A DNA stretch of 64,000 bases from Zantedeschia hybrid cultivar (lineage: Eukaryota; Streptophyta; Magnoliopsida; Alismatales; Araceae): positions 41,943,098 to 42,007,097 of the forward strand of contig JARZZO010000001.1 of NCBI GenBank assembly GCA_030544215.1, in the 5' to 3' direction. The notes under the pieces are model-generated. The model was not told the DNA's origin. It saw only the letters and a program-made list of their open reading frames with translations, and did no database searches. The translations under genes and the position numbers were made by a program. Positions 46,389-58,610 of the stretch are shown piece after piece (position 1 is the first letter of the stretch; every line of letters begins with the position of its first letter).

Positions 46389-46508
46389 GGGTGCGATCAT
46401 ACCAGCACTAATGCACCGGATCCCATCAGAACTCCGAAGTTAAGCGTGCTTGGGCGAGAGTAGTACTAGGATGGGTGACCTCCTGGGAAGTCCTCGTGTT
46501 GCACCCCT
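46389..46508 (+). rRNA. 5S rRNA: 5S rRNA, unit 100
   Basis: Consensus copy. Type C, 466 bp. Confidence 0.97.
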
Positions 46509-46854
46509 TTTTGCCGCCCGCCCGGGAGTCCGCTTGCGGGGTAACATAGATTTGCGATTTATTTTGGGAAAGACCGCGGTCGTCAACGGACGAACCCCAA
46601 TTTCTTGAAAGAATCCTTAAAATCTTAACAGATTGAAAAAGTAGCGATTTGATCACGCATCTTTCGGAAAAAGGCATGCACTTTTCAAACAAACTCACTG
46701 GTTTTTATCATATGTATATATATATATATATATATGTAAAAAAATCGTACTTTATATATTGAAAAATTACATGCCTCGCATAATATTTTGAGGAAGTTTT
46801 CGGATTAGCGAACCGGCGCTTGCCCTTATAGGCCGGCGTGCACGTCTTACGTGC

Positions 46855-46974
46855 GGGTGCGATCATACCAGCACTAATGCACCGGATCCCATCAGAACTC
46901 CGAAGTTAAGCGTGCTTGGGCGAGAGTAGTACTAGGATGGGTGACCTCCTGGGAAGTCCTCGTGTTGCACCCCT
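46855..46974 (+). rRNA. 5S rRNA: 5S rRNA, unit 101
   Basis: Consensus copy. Type C, 464 bp. Confidence 0.97.
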
Positions 46975-47318
46975 TTTTGCCGCCCGCCCGGGAGTCCGCT
47001 TGCGGGGTAACATAGATTTGCGATTTATTTTGGGAAAGACCGCGGTCGTCAACGGACGAACCCCAATTTCTTGAAAGAATCCTTAAAATCTTAACAGATT
47101 GAAAAAGTAGCGATTTGATCACGCATCTTTCGGAAAAAGGCATGCACTTTTCAAACAAACTCACTGGTTTTTATCATATGTATATATATATATATATATG
47201 TAAAAAAATCGTACTTTATATATTGAAAAATTACATGCCTCGCATAATATTTTGAGGAAGTTTTCGGATTAGCGAACCGGCGCTTGCCCTTATAGGCCGG
47301 CGTGCACGTCTTACGTGC

Positions 47319-47438
47319 GGGTGCGATCATACCAGCACTAATGCACCGGATCCCATCAGAACTCCGAAGTTAAGCGTGCTTGGGCGAGAGTAGTACTAGG
47401 ATGGGTGACCTCCTGGGAAGTCCTCGTGTTGCACCCCT
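47319..47438 (+). rRNA. 5S rRNA: 5S rRNA, unit 102
   Basis: Consensus copy. Type C, 466 bp. Confidence 0.97.
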
Positions 47439-47784
47439 TTTTGCCGCCCGCCCGGGAGTCCGCTTGCGGGGTAACATAGATTTGCGATTTATTTTGGGAA
47501 AGACCGCGGTCGTCAACGGACGAACCCCAATTTCTTGAAAGAATCCTTAAAATCTTAACAGATTGAAAAAGTAGCGATTTGATCACGCATCTTTCGGAAA
47601 AAGGCATGCACTTTTCAAACAAACTCACTGGTTTTTATCATATGTATATATATATATATATATATGTAAAAAAATCGTACTTTATATATTGAAAAATTAC
47701 ATGCCTCGCATAATATTTTGAGGAAGTTTTCGGATTAGCGAACCGGCGCTTGCCCTTATAGGCCGGCGTGCACGTCTTTCGTGC

Positions 47785-47904
47785 GGGTGCGATCATACCA
47801 GCACTAATGCACCGGATCCCATCAGAACTCCGAAGTTAAGCGTGCTTGGGCGAGAGTAGTACTAGGATGGGTGACCTCCTGGGAAGTCCTCGTGTTGCAC
47901 CCCT
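47785..47904 (+). rRNA. 5S rRNA: 5S rRNA, unit 103
   Basis: Consensus gene; A-6T in the promoter (CGTCTTTCGTGC) breaks the upstream inverted repeat. Type C, 466 bp. Confidence 0.96.
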
Positions 47905-48250
47905 TTTTGCCGCCCGCCCGGGAGTCCGCTTGCGGGGTAACATAGATTTGCGATTTATTTTGGGAAAGACCGCGGTCGTCAACGGACGAACCCCAATTTC
48001 TTGAAAGAATCCTTAAAATCTTAACAGATTGAAAAAGTAGCGATTTGATCACGCATCTTTCGGAAAAAGGCATGCACTTTTCAAACAAACTCACTGGTTT
48101 TTATCATATGTATATATATATATATATATATGTAAAAAAATCGTACTTTATATATTGAAAAATTACATGCCTCGCATAATATTTTGAGGAAGTTTTCGGA
48201 TTAGCGAACCGGCGCTTGCCCTTATAGGCCGGCGTGCACGTCTTACGTGC

Positions 48251-48370
48251 GGGTGCGATCATACCAGCACTAATGCACCGGATCCCATCAGAACTCCGAA
48301 GTTAAGCGTGCTTGGGCGAGAGTAGTACTAGGATGGGTGACCTCCTGGGAAGTCCTCGTGTTGCACCCCT
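48251..48370 (+). rRNA. 5S rRNA: 5S rRNA, unit 104
   Basis: Consensus copy. Type C, 466 bp. Confidence 0.97.
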
Positions 48371-48716
48371 TTTTGCCGCCCGCCCGGGAGTCCGCTTGCG
48401 GGGTAACATAGATTTGCGATTTATTTTGGGAAAGACCGCGGTCGTCAACGGACGAACCCCAATTTCTTGAAAGAATCCTTAAAATCTTAACAGATTGAAA
48501 AAGTAGCGATTTGATCACGCATCTTTCGGAAAAAGGCATGCACTTTTCAAACAAACTCACTGGTTTTTATCATATGTATATATATATATATATATATGTA
48601 AAAAAATCGTACTTTATATATTGAAAAATTACATGCCTCGCATAATATTTTGAGGAAGTTTTCGGATTAGCGAACCGGCGCTTGCCCTTATAGGCCGGCG
48701 TGCACGTCTTACGTGC

Positions 48717-48836
48717 GGGTGCGATCATACCAGCACTAATGCACCGGATCCCATCAGAACTCCGAAGTTAAGCGTGCTTGGGCGAGAGTAGTACTAGGAT
48801 GGGTGACCTCCTGGGAAGTCCTCGTGTTGCACCCCT
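48717..48836 (+). rRNA. 5S rRNA: 5S rRNA, unit 105
   Basis: Consensus copy. Type C, 466 bp. Confidence 0.97.
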
Positions 48837-49182
48837 TTTTGCCGCCCGCCCGGGAGTCCGCTTGCGGGGTAACATAGATTTGCGATTTATTTTGGGAAAG
48901 ACCGCGGTCGTCAACGGACGAACCCCAATTTCTTGAAAGAATCCTTAAAATCTTAACAGATTGAAAAAGTAGCGATTTGATCACGCATCTTTCGGAAAAA
49001 GGCATGCACTTTTCAAACAAACTCACTGGTTTTTATCATATGTATATATATATATATATATATGTAAAAAAATCGTACTTTATATATTGAAAAATTACAT
49101 GCCTCGCATAATATTTTGAGGAAGTTTTCGGATTAGCGAACCGGCGCTTGCCCTTATAGGCCGGCGTGCACGTCTTACGTGC

Positions 49183-49302
49183 GGGTGCGATCATACCAGC
49201 ACTAATGCACCGGATCCCATCAGAACTCCGAAGTTAAGCGTGCTTGGGCGAGAGTAGTACTAGGATGGGTGACCTCCTGGGAAGTCCTCGTGTTGCACCC
49301 CT
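49183..49302 (+). rRNA. 5S rRNA: 5S rRNA, unit 106
   Basis: Consensus copy. Type C, 466 bp. Confidence 0.97.
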
Positions 49303-49648
49303 TTTTGCCGCCCGCCCGGGAGTCCGCTTGCGGGGTAACATAGATTTGCGATTTATTTTGGGAAAGACCGCGGTCGTCAACGGACGAACCCCAATTTCTT
49401 GAAAGAATCCTTAAAATCTTAACAGATTGAAAAAGTAGCGATTTGATCACGCATCTTTCGGAAAAAGGCATGCACTTTTCAAACAAACTCACTGGTTTTT
49501 ATCATATGTATATATATATATATATATATGTAAAAAAATCGTACTTTATATATTGAAAAATTACATGCCTCGCATAATATTTTGAGGAAGTTTTCGGATT
49601 AGCGAACCGGCGCTTGCCCTTATAGGCCGGCGTGCACGTCTTACGTGC

Positions 49649-49768
49649 GGGTGCGATCATACCAGCACTAATGCACCGGATCCCATCAGAACTCCGAAGT
49701 TAAGCGTGCTTGGGCGAGAGTAGTACTAGGATGGGTGACCTCCTGGGAAGTCCTCGTGTTGCACCCCT
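49649..49768 (+). rRNA. 5S rRNA: 5S rRNA, unit 107
   Basis: Consensus copy. Type C, 464 bp. Confidence 0.97.
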
Positions 49769-50112
49769 TTTTGCCGCCCGCCCGGGAGTCCGCTTGCGGG
49801 GTAACATAGATTTGCGATTTATTTTGGGAAAGACCGCGGTCGTCAACGGACGAACCCCAATTTCTTGAAAGAATCCTTAAAATCTTAACAGATTGAAAAA
49901 GTAGCGATTTGATCACGCATCTTTCGGAAAAAGGCATGCACTTTTCAAACAAACTCACTGGTTTTTATCATATGTATATATATATATATATATGTAAAAA
50001 AATCGTACTTTATATATTGAAAAATTACATGCCTCGCATAATATTTTGAGGAAGTTTTCGGATTAGCGAACCGGCGCTTGCCCTTATAGGCCGGCGTGCA
50101 CGTCTTACGTGC

Positions 50113-50232
50113 GGGTGCGATCATACCAGCACTAATGCACCGGATCCCATCAGAACTCCGAAGTTAAGCGTGCTTGGGCGAGAGTAGTACTAGGATGGGT
50201 GACCTCCTGGGAAGTCCTCGTGTTGCACCCCT
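50113..50232 (+). rRNA. 5S rRNA: 5S rRNA, unit 108
   Basis: Consensus gene. A lone type T spacer among type C, with the longest TA tract; 480 bp. Confidence 0.97.
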
Positions 50233-50433
50233 TTTTGCCGCCCGCCCGGGAGTCCGCTTGCGGGGTAACATAGATTTGCGATTTATTTTGGGAAAGACCG
50301 CGGTCGTCAACGGACGAACCCCAATTTCTTGAAAGAATCCTTAAAATCTTAACAGATTGAAAAAGTAGCGATTTGATCACGCATTTTTCGGAGAAAGGCA
50401 TGCACTTTTCAAACAAACTCACTGGTTTTTATC

Positions 50434-50438
<5 letters not shown>

Positions 50439-50473
<35 letters not shown>
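50439..50473. repeat. Longest TA tract, unit 108
   Basis: The tract is 35 nt, giving a 480-bp unit, the longest normal unit. The same spacer is type T inside a run of type C units and has GGAGAAAGG for GGAAAAAGG, so this unit has a different origin from its neighbours. Confidence 0.9.
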
Positions 50474-50476
<3 letters not shown>

Positions 50477-50592
50477 AAAAAATCGTACTTTATATATTGA
50501 AAAATTACATGCCTCGCATAATATTTTGAGGAAGTTTTCGGATTAGCGAACCGGCGCTTGCCCTTATAGGCCGGCGTGCACGTCTTACGTGC

Positions 50593-50712
50593 GGGTGCGA
50601 TCTTACCAGCACTAATGCACCGGATCCCATCAGAACTCCGAAGTTAAGCGTGCTTGGGCGAGAGTAGTACTAGGATGGGTGACCTCCTGGGAAGTCCTCG
50701 TGTTGCACCCCT
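50593..50712 (+). rRNA. 5S rRNA: 5S rRNA, unit 109, A11T
   Basis: A11T (GATCTTACC). Type C, 466 bp. Confidence 0.95.
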
Positions 50713-51058
50713 TTTTGCCGCCCGCCCGGGAGTCCGCTTGCGGGGTAACATAGATTTGCGATTTATTTTGGGAAAGACCGCGGTCGTCAACGGACGAACC
50801 CCAATTTCTTGAAAGAATCCTTAAAATCTTAACAGATTGAAAAAGTAGCGATTTGATCACGCATCTTTCGGAAAAAGGCATGCACTTTTCAAACAAACTC
50901 ACTGGTTTTTATCATATGTATATATATATATATATATATGTAAAAAAATCGTACTTTATATATTGAAAAATTACATGCCTCGCATAATATTTTGAGGAAG
51001 TTTTCGGATTAGCGAACCGGCGCTTGCCCTTATAGGCCGGCGTGCACGTCTTACGTGC

Positions 51059-51178
51059 GGGTGCGATCATACCAGCACTAATGCACCGGATCCCATCAGA
51101 ACTCCGAAGTTAAGCGTGCTTGGGCGAGAGTAGTACTAGGATGGGTGACCTCCTGGGAAGTCCTCGTGTTGCACCCCT
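51059..51178 (+). rRNA. 5S rRNA: 5S rRNA, unit 110
   Basis: Consensus gene; spacer GATTTTCGAT for GATTTGCGAT. Type C, 468 bp. Confidence 0.97.
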
Positions 51179-51526
51179 TTTTGCCGCCCGCCCGGGAGTC
51201 CGCTTGCGGGGTAACATAGATTTTCGATTTATTTTGGGAAAGACCGCGGTCGTCAACGGACGAACCCCAATTTCTTGAAAGAATCCTTAAAATCTTAACA
51301 GATTGAAAAAGTAGCGATTTGATCACGCATCTTTCGGAAAAAGGCATGCACTTTTCAAACAAACTCACTGGTTTTTATCATATGTATATATATATATATA
51401 TATATATGTAAAAAAATCGTACTTTATATATTGAAAAATTACATGCCTCGCATAATATTTTGAGGAAGTTTTCGGATTAGCGAACCGGCGCTTGCCCTTA
51501 TAGGCCGGCGTGCACGTCTTACGTGC

Positions 51527-51646
51527 GGGTGCGATCATACCAGCACTAATGCACCGGATCCCATCAGAACTCCGAAGTTAAGCGTGCTTGGGCGAGAGTA
51601 GTACTAGGATGGGTGACCTCCTGGGAAGTCCTCGTGTTGCACCCCT
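51527..51646 (+). rRNA. 5S rRNA: 5S rRNA, unit 111
   Basis: Consensus copy. Type C, 464 bp. Confidence 0.97.
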
Positions 51647-51990
51647 TTTTGCCGCCCGCCCGGGAGTCCGCTTGCGGGGTAACATAGATTTGCGATTTAT
51701 TTTGGGAAAGACCGCGGTCGTCAACGGACGAACCCCAATTTCTTGAAAGAATCCTTAAAATCTTAACAGATTGAAAAAGTAGCGATTTGATCACGCATCT
51801 TTCGGAAAAAGGCATGCACTTTTCAAACAAACTCACTGGTTTTTATCATATGTATATATATATATATATATGTAAAAAAATCGTACTTTATATATTGAAA
51901 AATTACATGCCTCGCATAATATTTTGAGGAAGTTTTCGGATTAGCGAACCGGCGCTTGCCCTTATAGGCCGGCGTGCACGTCTTACGTGC

Positions 51991-52110
51991 GGGTGCGATC
52001 ATACCAGCACTAATGCACCGGATCCCATCAGAACTCCGAAGTTAAGCGTGCTTGGGCGAGAGTAGTACTAGGATGGGTGACCTCCTGGGAAGTCCTCGTG
52101 TTGCACCCCT
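51991..52110 (+). rRNA. 5S rRNA: 5S rRNA, unit 112
   Basis: Consensus gene; spacer GTAAAATAG as in units 96 and 98. Type C, 470 bp. Confidence 0.97.
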
Positions 52111-52460
52111 TTTTGCCGCCCGCCCGGGAGTCCGCTTGCGGGGTAAAATAGATTTGCGATTTATTTTGGGAAAGACCGCGGTCGTCAACGGACGAACCCC
52201 AATTTCTTGAAAGAATCCTTAAAATCTTAACAGATTGAAAAAGTAGCGATTTGATCACGCATCTTTCGGAAAAAGGCATGCACTTTTCAAACAAACTCAC
52301 TGGTTTTTATCATATGTATATATATATATATATATATATATGTAAAAAAATCGTACTTTATATATTGAAAAATTACATGCCTCGCATAATATTTTGAGGA
52401 AGTTTTCGGATTAGCGAACCGGCGCTTGCCCTTATAGGCCGGCGTGCACGTCTTACGTGC

Positions 52461-52580
52461 GGGTGCGATCATACCAGCACTAATGCACCGGATCCCATCA
52501 GAACTCCGAAGTTAAGCGTGCTTGGGCGAGAGTAGTACTAGGATGGGTGACCTCCTGGGAAGTCCTCGTGTTGCACCCCT
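52461..52580 (+). rRNA. 5S rRNA: 5S rRNA, unit 113
   Basis: Consensus copy. Type C, 462 bp. Confidence 0.97.
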
Positions 52581-52922
52581 TTTTGCCGCCCGCCCGGGAG
52601 TCCGCTTGCGGGGTAACATAGATTTGCGATTTATTTTGGGAAAGACCGCGGTCGTCAACGGACGAACCCCAATTTCTTGAAAGAATCCTTAAAATCTTAA
52701 CAGATTGAAAAAGTAGCGATTTGATCACGCATCTTTCGGAAAAAGGCATGCACTTTTCAAACAAACTCACTGGTTTTTATCATATGTATATATATATATA
52801 TATGTAAAAAAATCGTACTTTATATATTGAAAAATTACATGCCTCGCATAATATTTTGAGGAAGTTTTCGGATTAGCGAACCGGCGCTTGCCCTTATAGG
52901 CCGGCGTGCACGTCTTACGTGC

Positions 52923-53042
52923 GGGTGCGATCATACCAGCACTAATGCACCGGATCCCATCAGAACTCCGAAGTTAAGCGTGCTTGGGCGAGAGTAGTAC
53001 TAGGATGGGTGACCTCCTGGGAAGTCCTCGTGTTGCACCCCT
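52923..53042 (+). rRNA. 5S rRNA: 5S rRNA, unit 114
   Basis: Consensus gene; spacer AACATATTG for AACAGATTG, shared with unit 117. Type C, 470 bp. Confidence 0.97.
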
Positions 53043-53392
53043 TTTTGCCGCCCGCCCGGGAGTCCGCTTGCGGGGTAACATAGATTTGCGATTTATTTTG
53101 GGAAAGACCGCGGTCGTCAACGGACGAACCCCAATTTCTTGAAAGAATCCTTAAAATCTTAACATATTGAAAAAGTAGCGATTTGATCACGCATCTTTCG
53201 GAAAAAGGCATGCACTTTTCAAACAAACTCACTGGTTTTTATCATATGTATATATATATATATATATATATATGTAAAAAAATCGTACTTTATATATTGA
53301 AAAATTACATGCCTCGCATAATATTTTGAGGAAGTTTTCGGATTAGCGAACCGGCGCTTGCCCTTATAGGCCGGCGTGCACGTCTTACGTGC

Positions 53393-53512
53393 GGGTGCGA
53401 TCATACCAGCACTAATGCACCGGATCCCATCAGAACTCCGAAGTTAAGCGTGCTTGGGCGAGAGTAGTACTAGGATGGGTGACCTCCTGGGAAGTCCTCG
53501 TGTTGCACCCCT
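53393..53512 (+). rRNA. 5S rRNA: 5S rRNA, unit 115
   Basis: Consensus gene; spacer palindrome altered to GACCGCGGAC. Type C, 464 bp. Confidence 0.97.
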
Positions 53513-53856
53513 TTTTGCCGCCCGCCCGGGAGTCCGCTTGCGGGGTAACATAGATTTGCGATTTATTTTGGGAAAGACCGCGGACGTCAACGGACGAACC
53601 CCAATTTCTTGAAAGAATCCTTAAAATCTTAACAGATTGAAAAAGTAGCGATTTGATCACGCATCTTTCGGAAAAAGGCATGCACTTTTCAAACAAACTC
53701 ACTGGTTTTTATCATATGTATATATATATATATATATGTAAAAAAATCGTACTTTATATATTGAAAAATTACATGCCTCGCATAATATTTTGAGGAAGTT
53801 TTCGGATTAGCGAACCGGCGCTTGCCCTTATAGGCCGGCGTGCACGTCTTACGTGC

Positions 53857-53976
53857 GGGTGCGATCATACCAGCACTAATGCACCGGATCCCATCAGAAC
53901 TCCGAAGTTAAGCGTGCTTGGGCGAGAGTAGTACTAGGATTGGTGACCTCCTGGGAAGTCCTCGTGTTGCACCCCT
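53857..53976 (+). rRNA. 5S rRNA: 5S rRNA, unit 116, G85T
   Basis: G85T in box C (53941). Spacer has two further private changes (CACTAGTTTT, TATATGTTG), making this one of the more diverged units. Type C, 464 bp. Confidence 0.95.
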
Positions 53977-54320
53977 TTTTGCCGCCCGCCCGGGAGTCCG
54001 CTTGCGGGGTAACATAGATTTGCGATTTATTTTGGGAAAGACCGCGGTCGTCAACGGACGAACCCCAATTTCTTGAAAGAATCCTTAAAATCTTAACAGA
54101 TTGAAAAAGTAGCGATTTGATCACGCATCTTTCGGAAAAAGGCATGCACTTTTCAAACAAACTCACTAGTTTTTATCATATGTATATATATATATATATA
54201 TGTAAAAAAATCGTACTTTATATGTTGAAAAATTACATGCCTCGCATAATATTTTGAGGAAGTTTTCGGATTAGCGAACCGGCGCTTGCCCTTATAGGCC
54301 GGCGTGCACGTCTTACGTGC

Positions 54321-54440
54321 GGGTGCGATCATACCAGCACTAATGCACCGGATCCCATCAGAACTCCGAAGTTAAGCGTGCTTGGGCGAGAGTAGTACTA
54401 GGATGGGTGACCTCCTGGGAAGTCCTCGTGTTGCACCCCT
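54321..54440 (+). rRNA. 5S rRNA: 5S rRNA, unit 117
   Basis: Consensus gene; spacer AACATATTG as in unit 114, three units upstream. Type C, 468 bp. Confidence 0.97.
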
Positions 54441-54788
54441 TTTTGCCGCCCGCCCGGGAGTCCGCTTGCGGGGTAACATAGATTTGCGATTTATTTTGGG
54501 AAAGACCGCGGTCGTCAACGGACGAACCCCAATTTCTTGAAAGAATCCTTAAAATCTTAACATATTGAAAAAGTAGCGATTTGATCACGCATCTTTCGGA
54601 AAAAGGCATGCACTTTTCAAACAAACTCACTGGTTTTTATCATATGTATATATATATATATATATATATGTAAAAAAATCGTACTTTATATATTGAAAAA
54701 TTACATGCCTCGCATAATATTTTGAGGAAGTTTTCGGATTAGCGAACCGGCGCTTGCCCTTATAGGCCGGCGTGCACGTCTTACGTGC

Positions 54789-54908
54789 GGGTGCGATCAT
54801 ACCAGCACTAATGCACCGGATCCCATCAGAACTCCGAAGTTAAGCGTGCTTGGGCGAGAGTAGTACTAGGATGGGTGACCTCCTGGGAAGTCCTCGTGTT
54901 GCACCCCT
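54789..54908 (+). rRNA. 5S rRNA: 5S rRNA, unit 118
   Basis: Consensus gene; last type C spacer. 464 bp. Confidence 0.97.
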
Positions 54909-55252
54909 TTTTGCCGCCCGCCCGGGAGTCCGCTTGCGGGGTAACATAGATTTGCGATTTATTTTGGGAAAGACCGCGGTCGTCAACGGACGAACCCCAA
55001 TTTCTTGAAAGAATCCTTAAAATCTTAACAGATTGAAAAAGTAGCGATTTGATCACGCATCTTTCGGAAAAAGGCATGCACTTTTCAAACAAACTCACTG
55101 GTTTTTATCATATGTATATATATATATATATATGTAAAAAAATCGTACTTTATATATTGAAAAATTACATGCCTCGCATAATATTTTGAGGAAGTTTTCG
55201 GATTAGCGAACCGGCGCTTGCCCTTATAGGCCGGCGTGCACGTCTTACGTGC

Positions 55253-55372
55253 GGGTGCGATCATACCAGCACTAATGCACCGGATCCCATCAGAACTCCG
55301 AAGTTAAGCGTGCTTGGGCGAGAGTAGTACTAGGATGGGTGACCTCCTGGGAAGTCCTCGTGTTGCACCCCT
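55253..55372 (+). rRNA. 5S rRNA: 5S rRNA, unit 119
   Basis: Consensus copy; start of zone C. Type T, 462 bp. Confidence 0.97.
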
Positions 55373-55714
55373 TTTTGCCGCCCGCCCGGGAGTCCGCTTG
55401 CGGGGTAACATAGATTTGCGATTTATTTTGGGAAAGACCGCGGTCGTCAACGGACGAACCCCAATTTCTTGAAAGAATCCTTAAAATCTTAACAGATTGA
55501 AAAAGTAGCGATTTGATCACGCATTTTTCGGAAAAAGGCATGCACTTTTCAAACAAACTCACTGGTTTTTATCATATGTATATATATATATATATGTAAA
55601 AAAATCGTACTTTATATATTGAAAAATTACATGCCTCGCATAATATTTTGAGGAAGTTTTCGGATTAGCGAACCGGCGCTTGCCCTTATAGGCCGGCGTG
55701 CACGTCTTACGTGC

Positions 55715-55834
55715 GGGTGCGATCATACCAGCACTAATGCACCGGATCCCATCAGAACTCCGAAGTTAAGCGTGCTTGGGCGAGAGTAGTACTAGGATGG
55801 GTGACCTCCTGGGAAGTCCTCGTGTTGCACCCCT
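55715..55834 (+). rRNA. 5S rRNA: 5S rRNA, unit 120
   Basis: Consensus copy. Type T, 464 bp. Confidence 0.97.
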
Positions 55835-56178
55835 TTTTGCCGCCCGCCCGGGAGTCCGCTTGCGGGGTAACATAGATTTGCGATTTATTTTGGGAAAGAC
55901 CGCGGTCGTCAACGGACGAACCCCAATTTCTTGAAAGAATCCTTAAAATCTTAACAGATTGAAAAAGTAGCGATTTGATCACGCATTTTTCGGAAAAAGG
56001 CATGCACTTTTCAAACAAACTCACTGGTTTTTATCATATGTATATATATATATATATATGTAAAAAAATCGTACTTTATATATTGAAAAATTACATGCCT
56101 CGCATAATATTTTGAGGAAGTTTTCGGATTAGCGAACCGGCGCTTGCCCTTATAGGCCGGCGTGCACGTCTTACGTGC

Positions 56179-56298
56179 GGGTGCGATCATACCAGCACTA
56201 ATGCACCGGATCCCATCAGAACTCCGAAGTTAAGCGTGCTTGGGCGAGAGTAGTACTAGGATGGGTGACCTCCTGGGAAGTCCTCGTGTTGCACCCCT
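56179..56298 (+). rRNA. 5S rRNA: 5S rRNA, unit 121
   Basis: Consensus copy. Type T, 464 bp. Confidence 0.97.
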
Positions 56299-56642
56299 TT
56301 TTGCCGCCCGCCCGGGAGTCCGCTTGCGGGGTAACATAGATTTGCGATTTATTTTGGGAAAGACCGCGGTCGTCAACGGACGAACCCCAATTTCTTGAAA
56401 GAATCCTTAAAATCTTAACAGATTGAAAAAGTAGCGATTTGATCACGCATTTTTCGGAAAAAGGCATGCACTTTTCAAACAAACTCACTGGTTTTTATCA
56501 TATGTATATATATATATATATATGTAAAAAAATCGTACTTTATATATTGAAAAATTACATGCCTCGCATAATATTTTGAGGAAGTTTTCGGATTAGCGAA
56601 CCGGCGCTTGCCCTTATAGGCCGGCGTGCACGTCTTACGTGC

Positions 56643-56762
56643 GGGTGCGATCATACCAGCACTAATGCACCGGATCCCATCAGAACTCCGAAGTTAAGCG
56701 TGCTTGGGCGAGAGTAGTACTAGGATGGGTGACCTCCTGGGAAGTCCTCGTGTTGCACCCCT
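56643..56762 (+). rRNA. 5S rRNA: 5S rRNA, unit 122
   Basis: Consensus copy. Type T, 462 bp. Confidence 0.97.
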
Positions 56763-57104
56763 TTTTGCCGCCCGCCCGGGAGTCCGCTTGCGGGGTAACA
56801 TAGATTTGCGATTTATTTTGGGAAAGACCGCGGTCGTCAACGGACGAACCCCAATTTCTTGAAAGAATCCTTAAAATCTTAACAGATTGAAAAAGTAGCG
56901 ATTTGATCACGCATTTTTCGGAAAAAGGCATGCACTTTTCAAACAAACTCACTGGTTTTTATCATATGTATATATATATATATATGTAAAAAAATCGTAC
57001 TTTATATATTGAAAAATTACATGCCTCGCATAATATTTTGAGGAAGTTTTCGGATTAGCGAACCGGCGCTTGCCCTCATAGGCCGGCGTGCACGTCTTAC
57101 GTGC

Positions 57105-57224
57105 GGGTGCGATCATACCAGCACTAATGCACCGGATCCCATCAGAACTCCGAAGTTAAGCGTGCTTGGGCGAGAGTAGTACTAGGATGGGTGACCTCCT
57201 GGGAAGTCCTCGTGTTGCACCCCT
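57105..57224 (+). rRNA. 5S rRNA: 5S rRNA, unit 123, CATA upstream
   Basis: Consensus gene, but T-28C (57077) turns TATA into CATA. Expression may be reduced, since the -28 element supports plant 5S transcription. Type T, 462 bp. Confidence 0.96.
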
Positions 57225-57566
57225 TTTTGCCGCCCGCCCGGGAGTCCGCTTGCGGGGTAACATAGATTTGCGATTTATTTTGGGAAAGACCGCGGTCGTC
57301 AACGGACGAACCCCAATTTCTTGAAAGAATCCTTAAAATCTTAACAGATTGAAAAAGTAGCGATTTGATCACGCATTTTTCGGAAAAAGGCATGCACTTT
57401 TCAAACAAACTCACTGGTTTTTATCATATGTATATATATATATATATGTAAAAAAATCGTACTTTATATATTGAAAAATTACATGCCTCGCATAATATTT
57501 TGAGGAAGTTTTCGGATTAGCGAACCGGCGCTTGCCCTTATAGGCCGGCGTGCACGTCTTACGTGC

Positions 57567-57686
57567 GGGTGCGATCATACCAGCACTAATGCACCGGATC
57601 CCATCAGAACTCCGAAGTTAAGCGTGCTTGGGCGAGAGTAGTACTAGGATGGGTGACCTCCTGGGAAGTCCTCGTGTTGCACCCCT
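57567..57686 (+). rRNA. 5S rRNA: 5S rRNA, unit 124
   Basis: Consensus copy with normal TATA, between two CATA copies. Type T, 462 bp. Confidence 0.97.
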
Positions 57687-58028
57687 TTTTGCCGCCCGCC
57701 CGGGAGTCCGCTTGCGGGGTAACATAGATTTGCGATTTATTTTGGGAAAGACCGCGGTCGTCAACGGACGAACCCCAATTTCTTGAAAGAATCCTTAAAA
57801 TCTTAACAGATTGAAAAAGTAGCGATTTGATCACGCATTTTTCGGAAAAAGGCATGCACTTTTCAAACAAACTCACTGGTTTTTATCATATGTATATATA
57901 TATATATATGTAAAAAAATCGTACTTTATATATTGAAAAATTACATGCCTCGCATAATATTTTGAGGAAGTTTTCGGATTAGCGAACAGGCGCTTGCCCT
58001 CATAGGCCGGCGTGCACGTCTTACGTGC

Positions 58029-58148
58029 GGGTGCGATCATACCAGCACTAATGCACCGGATCCCATCAGAACTCCGAAGTTAAGCGTGCTTGGGCGAGAG
58101 TAGTACTAGGATGGGTGACCTCCTGGGAAGTCCTCGTGTTGCACCCCT
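58029..58148 (+). rRNA. 5S rRNA: 5S rRNA, unit 125, CATA upstream
   Basis: Consensus gene with T-28C (58001) as in unit 123, plus GAACAGG for GAACCGG further upstream. Spacer GGCATTCAC for GGCATGCAC. Type T, 462 bp. Confidence 0.96.
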
Positions 58149-58490
58149 TTTTGCCGCCCGCCCGGGAGTCCGCTTGCGGGGTAACATAGATTTGCGATTT
58201 ATTTTGGGAAAGACCGCGGTCGTCAACGGACGAACCCCAATTTCTTGAAAGAATCCTTAAAATCTTAACAGATTGAAAAAGTAGCGATTTGATCACGCAT
58301 TTTTCGGAAAAAGGCATTCACTTTTCAAACAAACTCACTGGTTTTTATCATATGTATATATATATATATATGTAAAAAAATCGTACTTTATATATTGAAA
58401 AATTACATGCCTCGCATAATATTTTGAGGAAGTTTTCGGATTAGCGAACCGGCGCTTGCCCTTATAGGCCGGCGTGCACGTCTTACGTGC

Positions 58491-58610
58491 GGGTGCGATC
58501 ATACCAGCACTAATGCACCGGATCCCATCAGAACTCCGAAGTTAAGCGTGCTTGGGCGAGAGTAGTACTAGGATGGGTGACCTCCTGGGAAGTCCTCGTG
58601 TTGCACCCCT
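58491..58610 (+). rRNA. 5S rRNA: 5S rRNA, unit 126
   Basis: Consensus copy. Type T, 466 bp. Confidence 0.97.
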
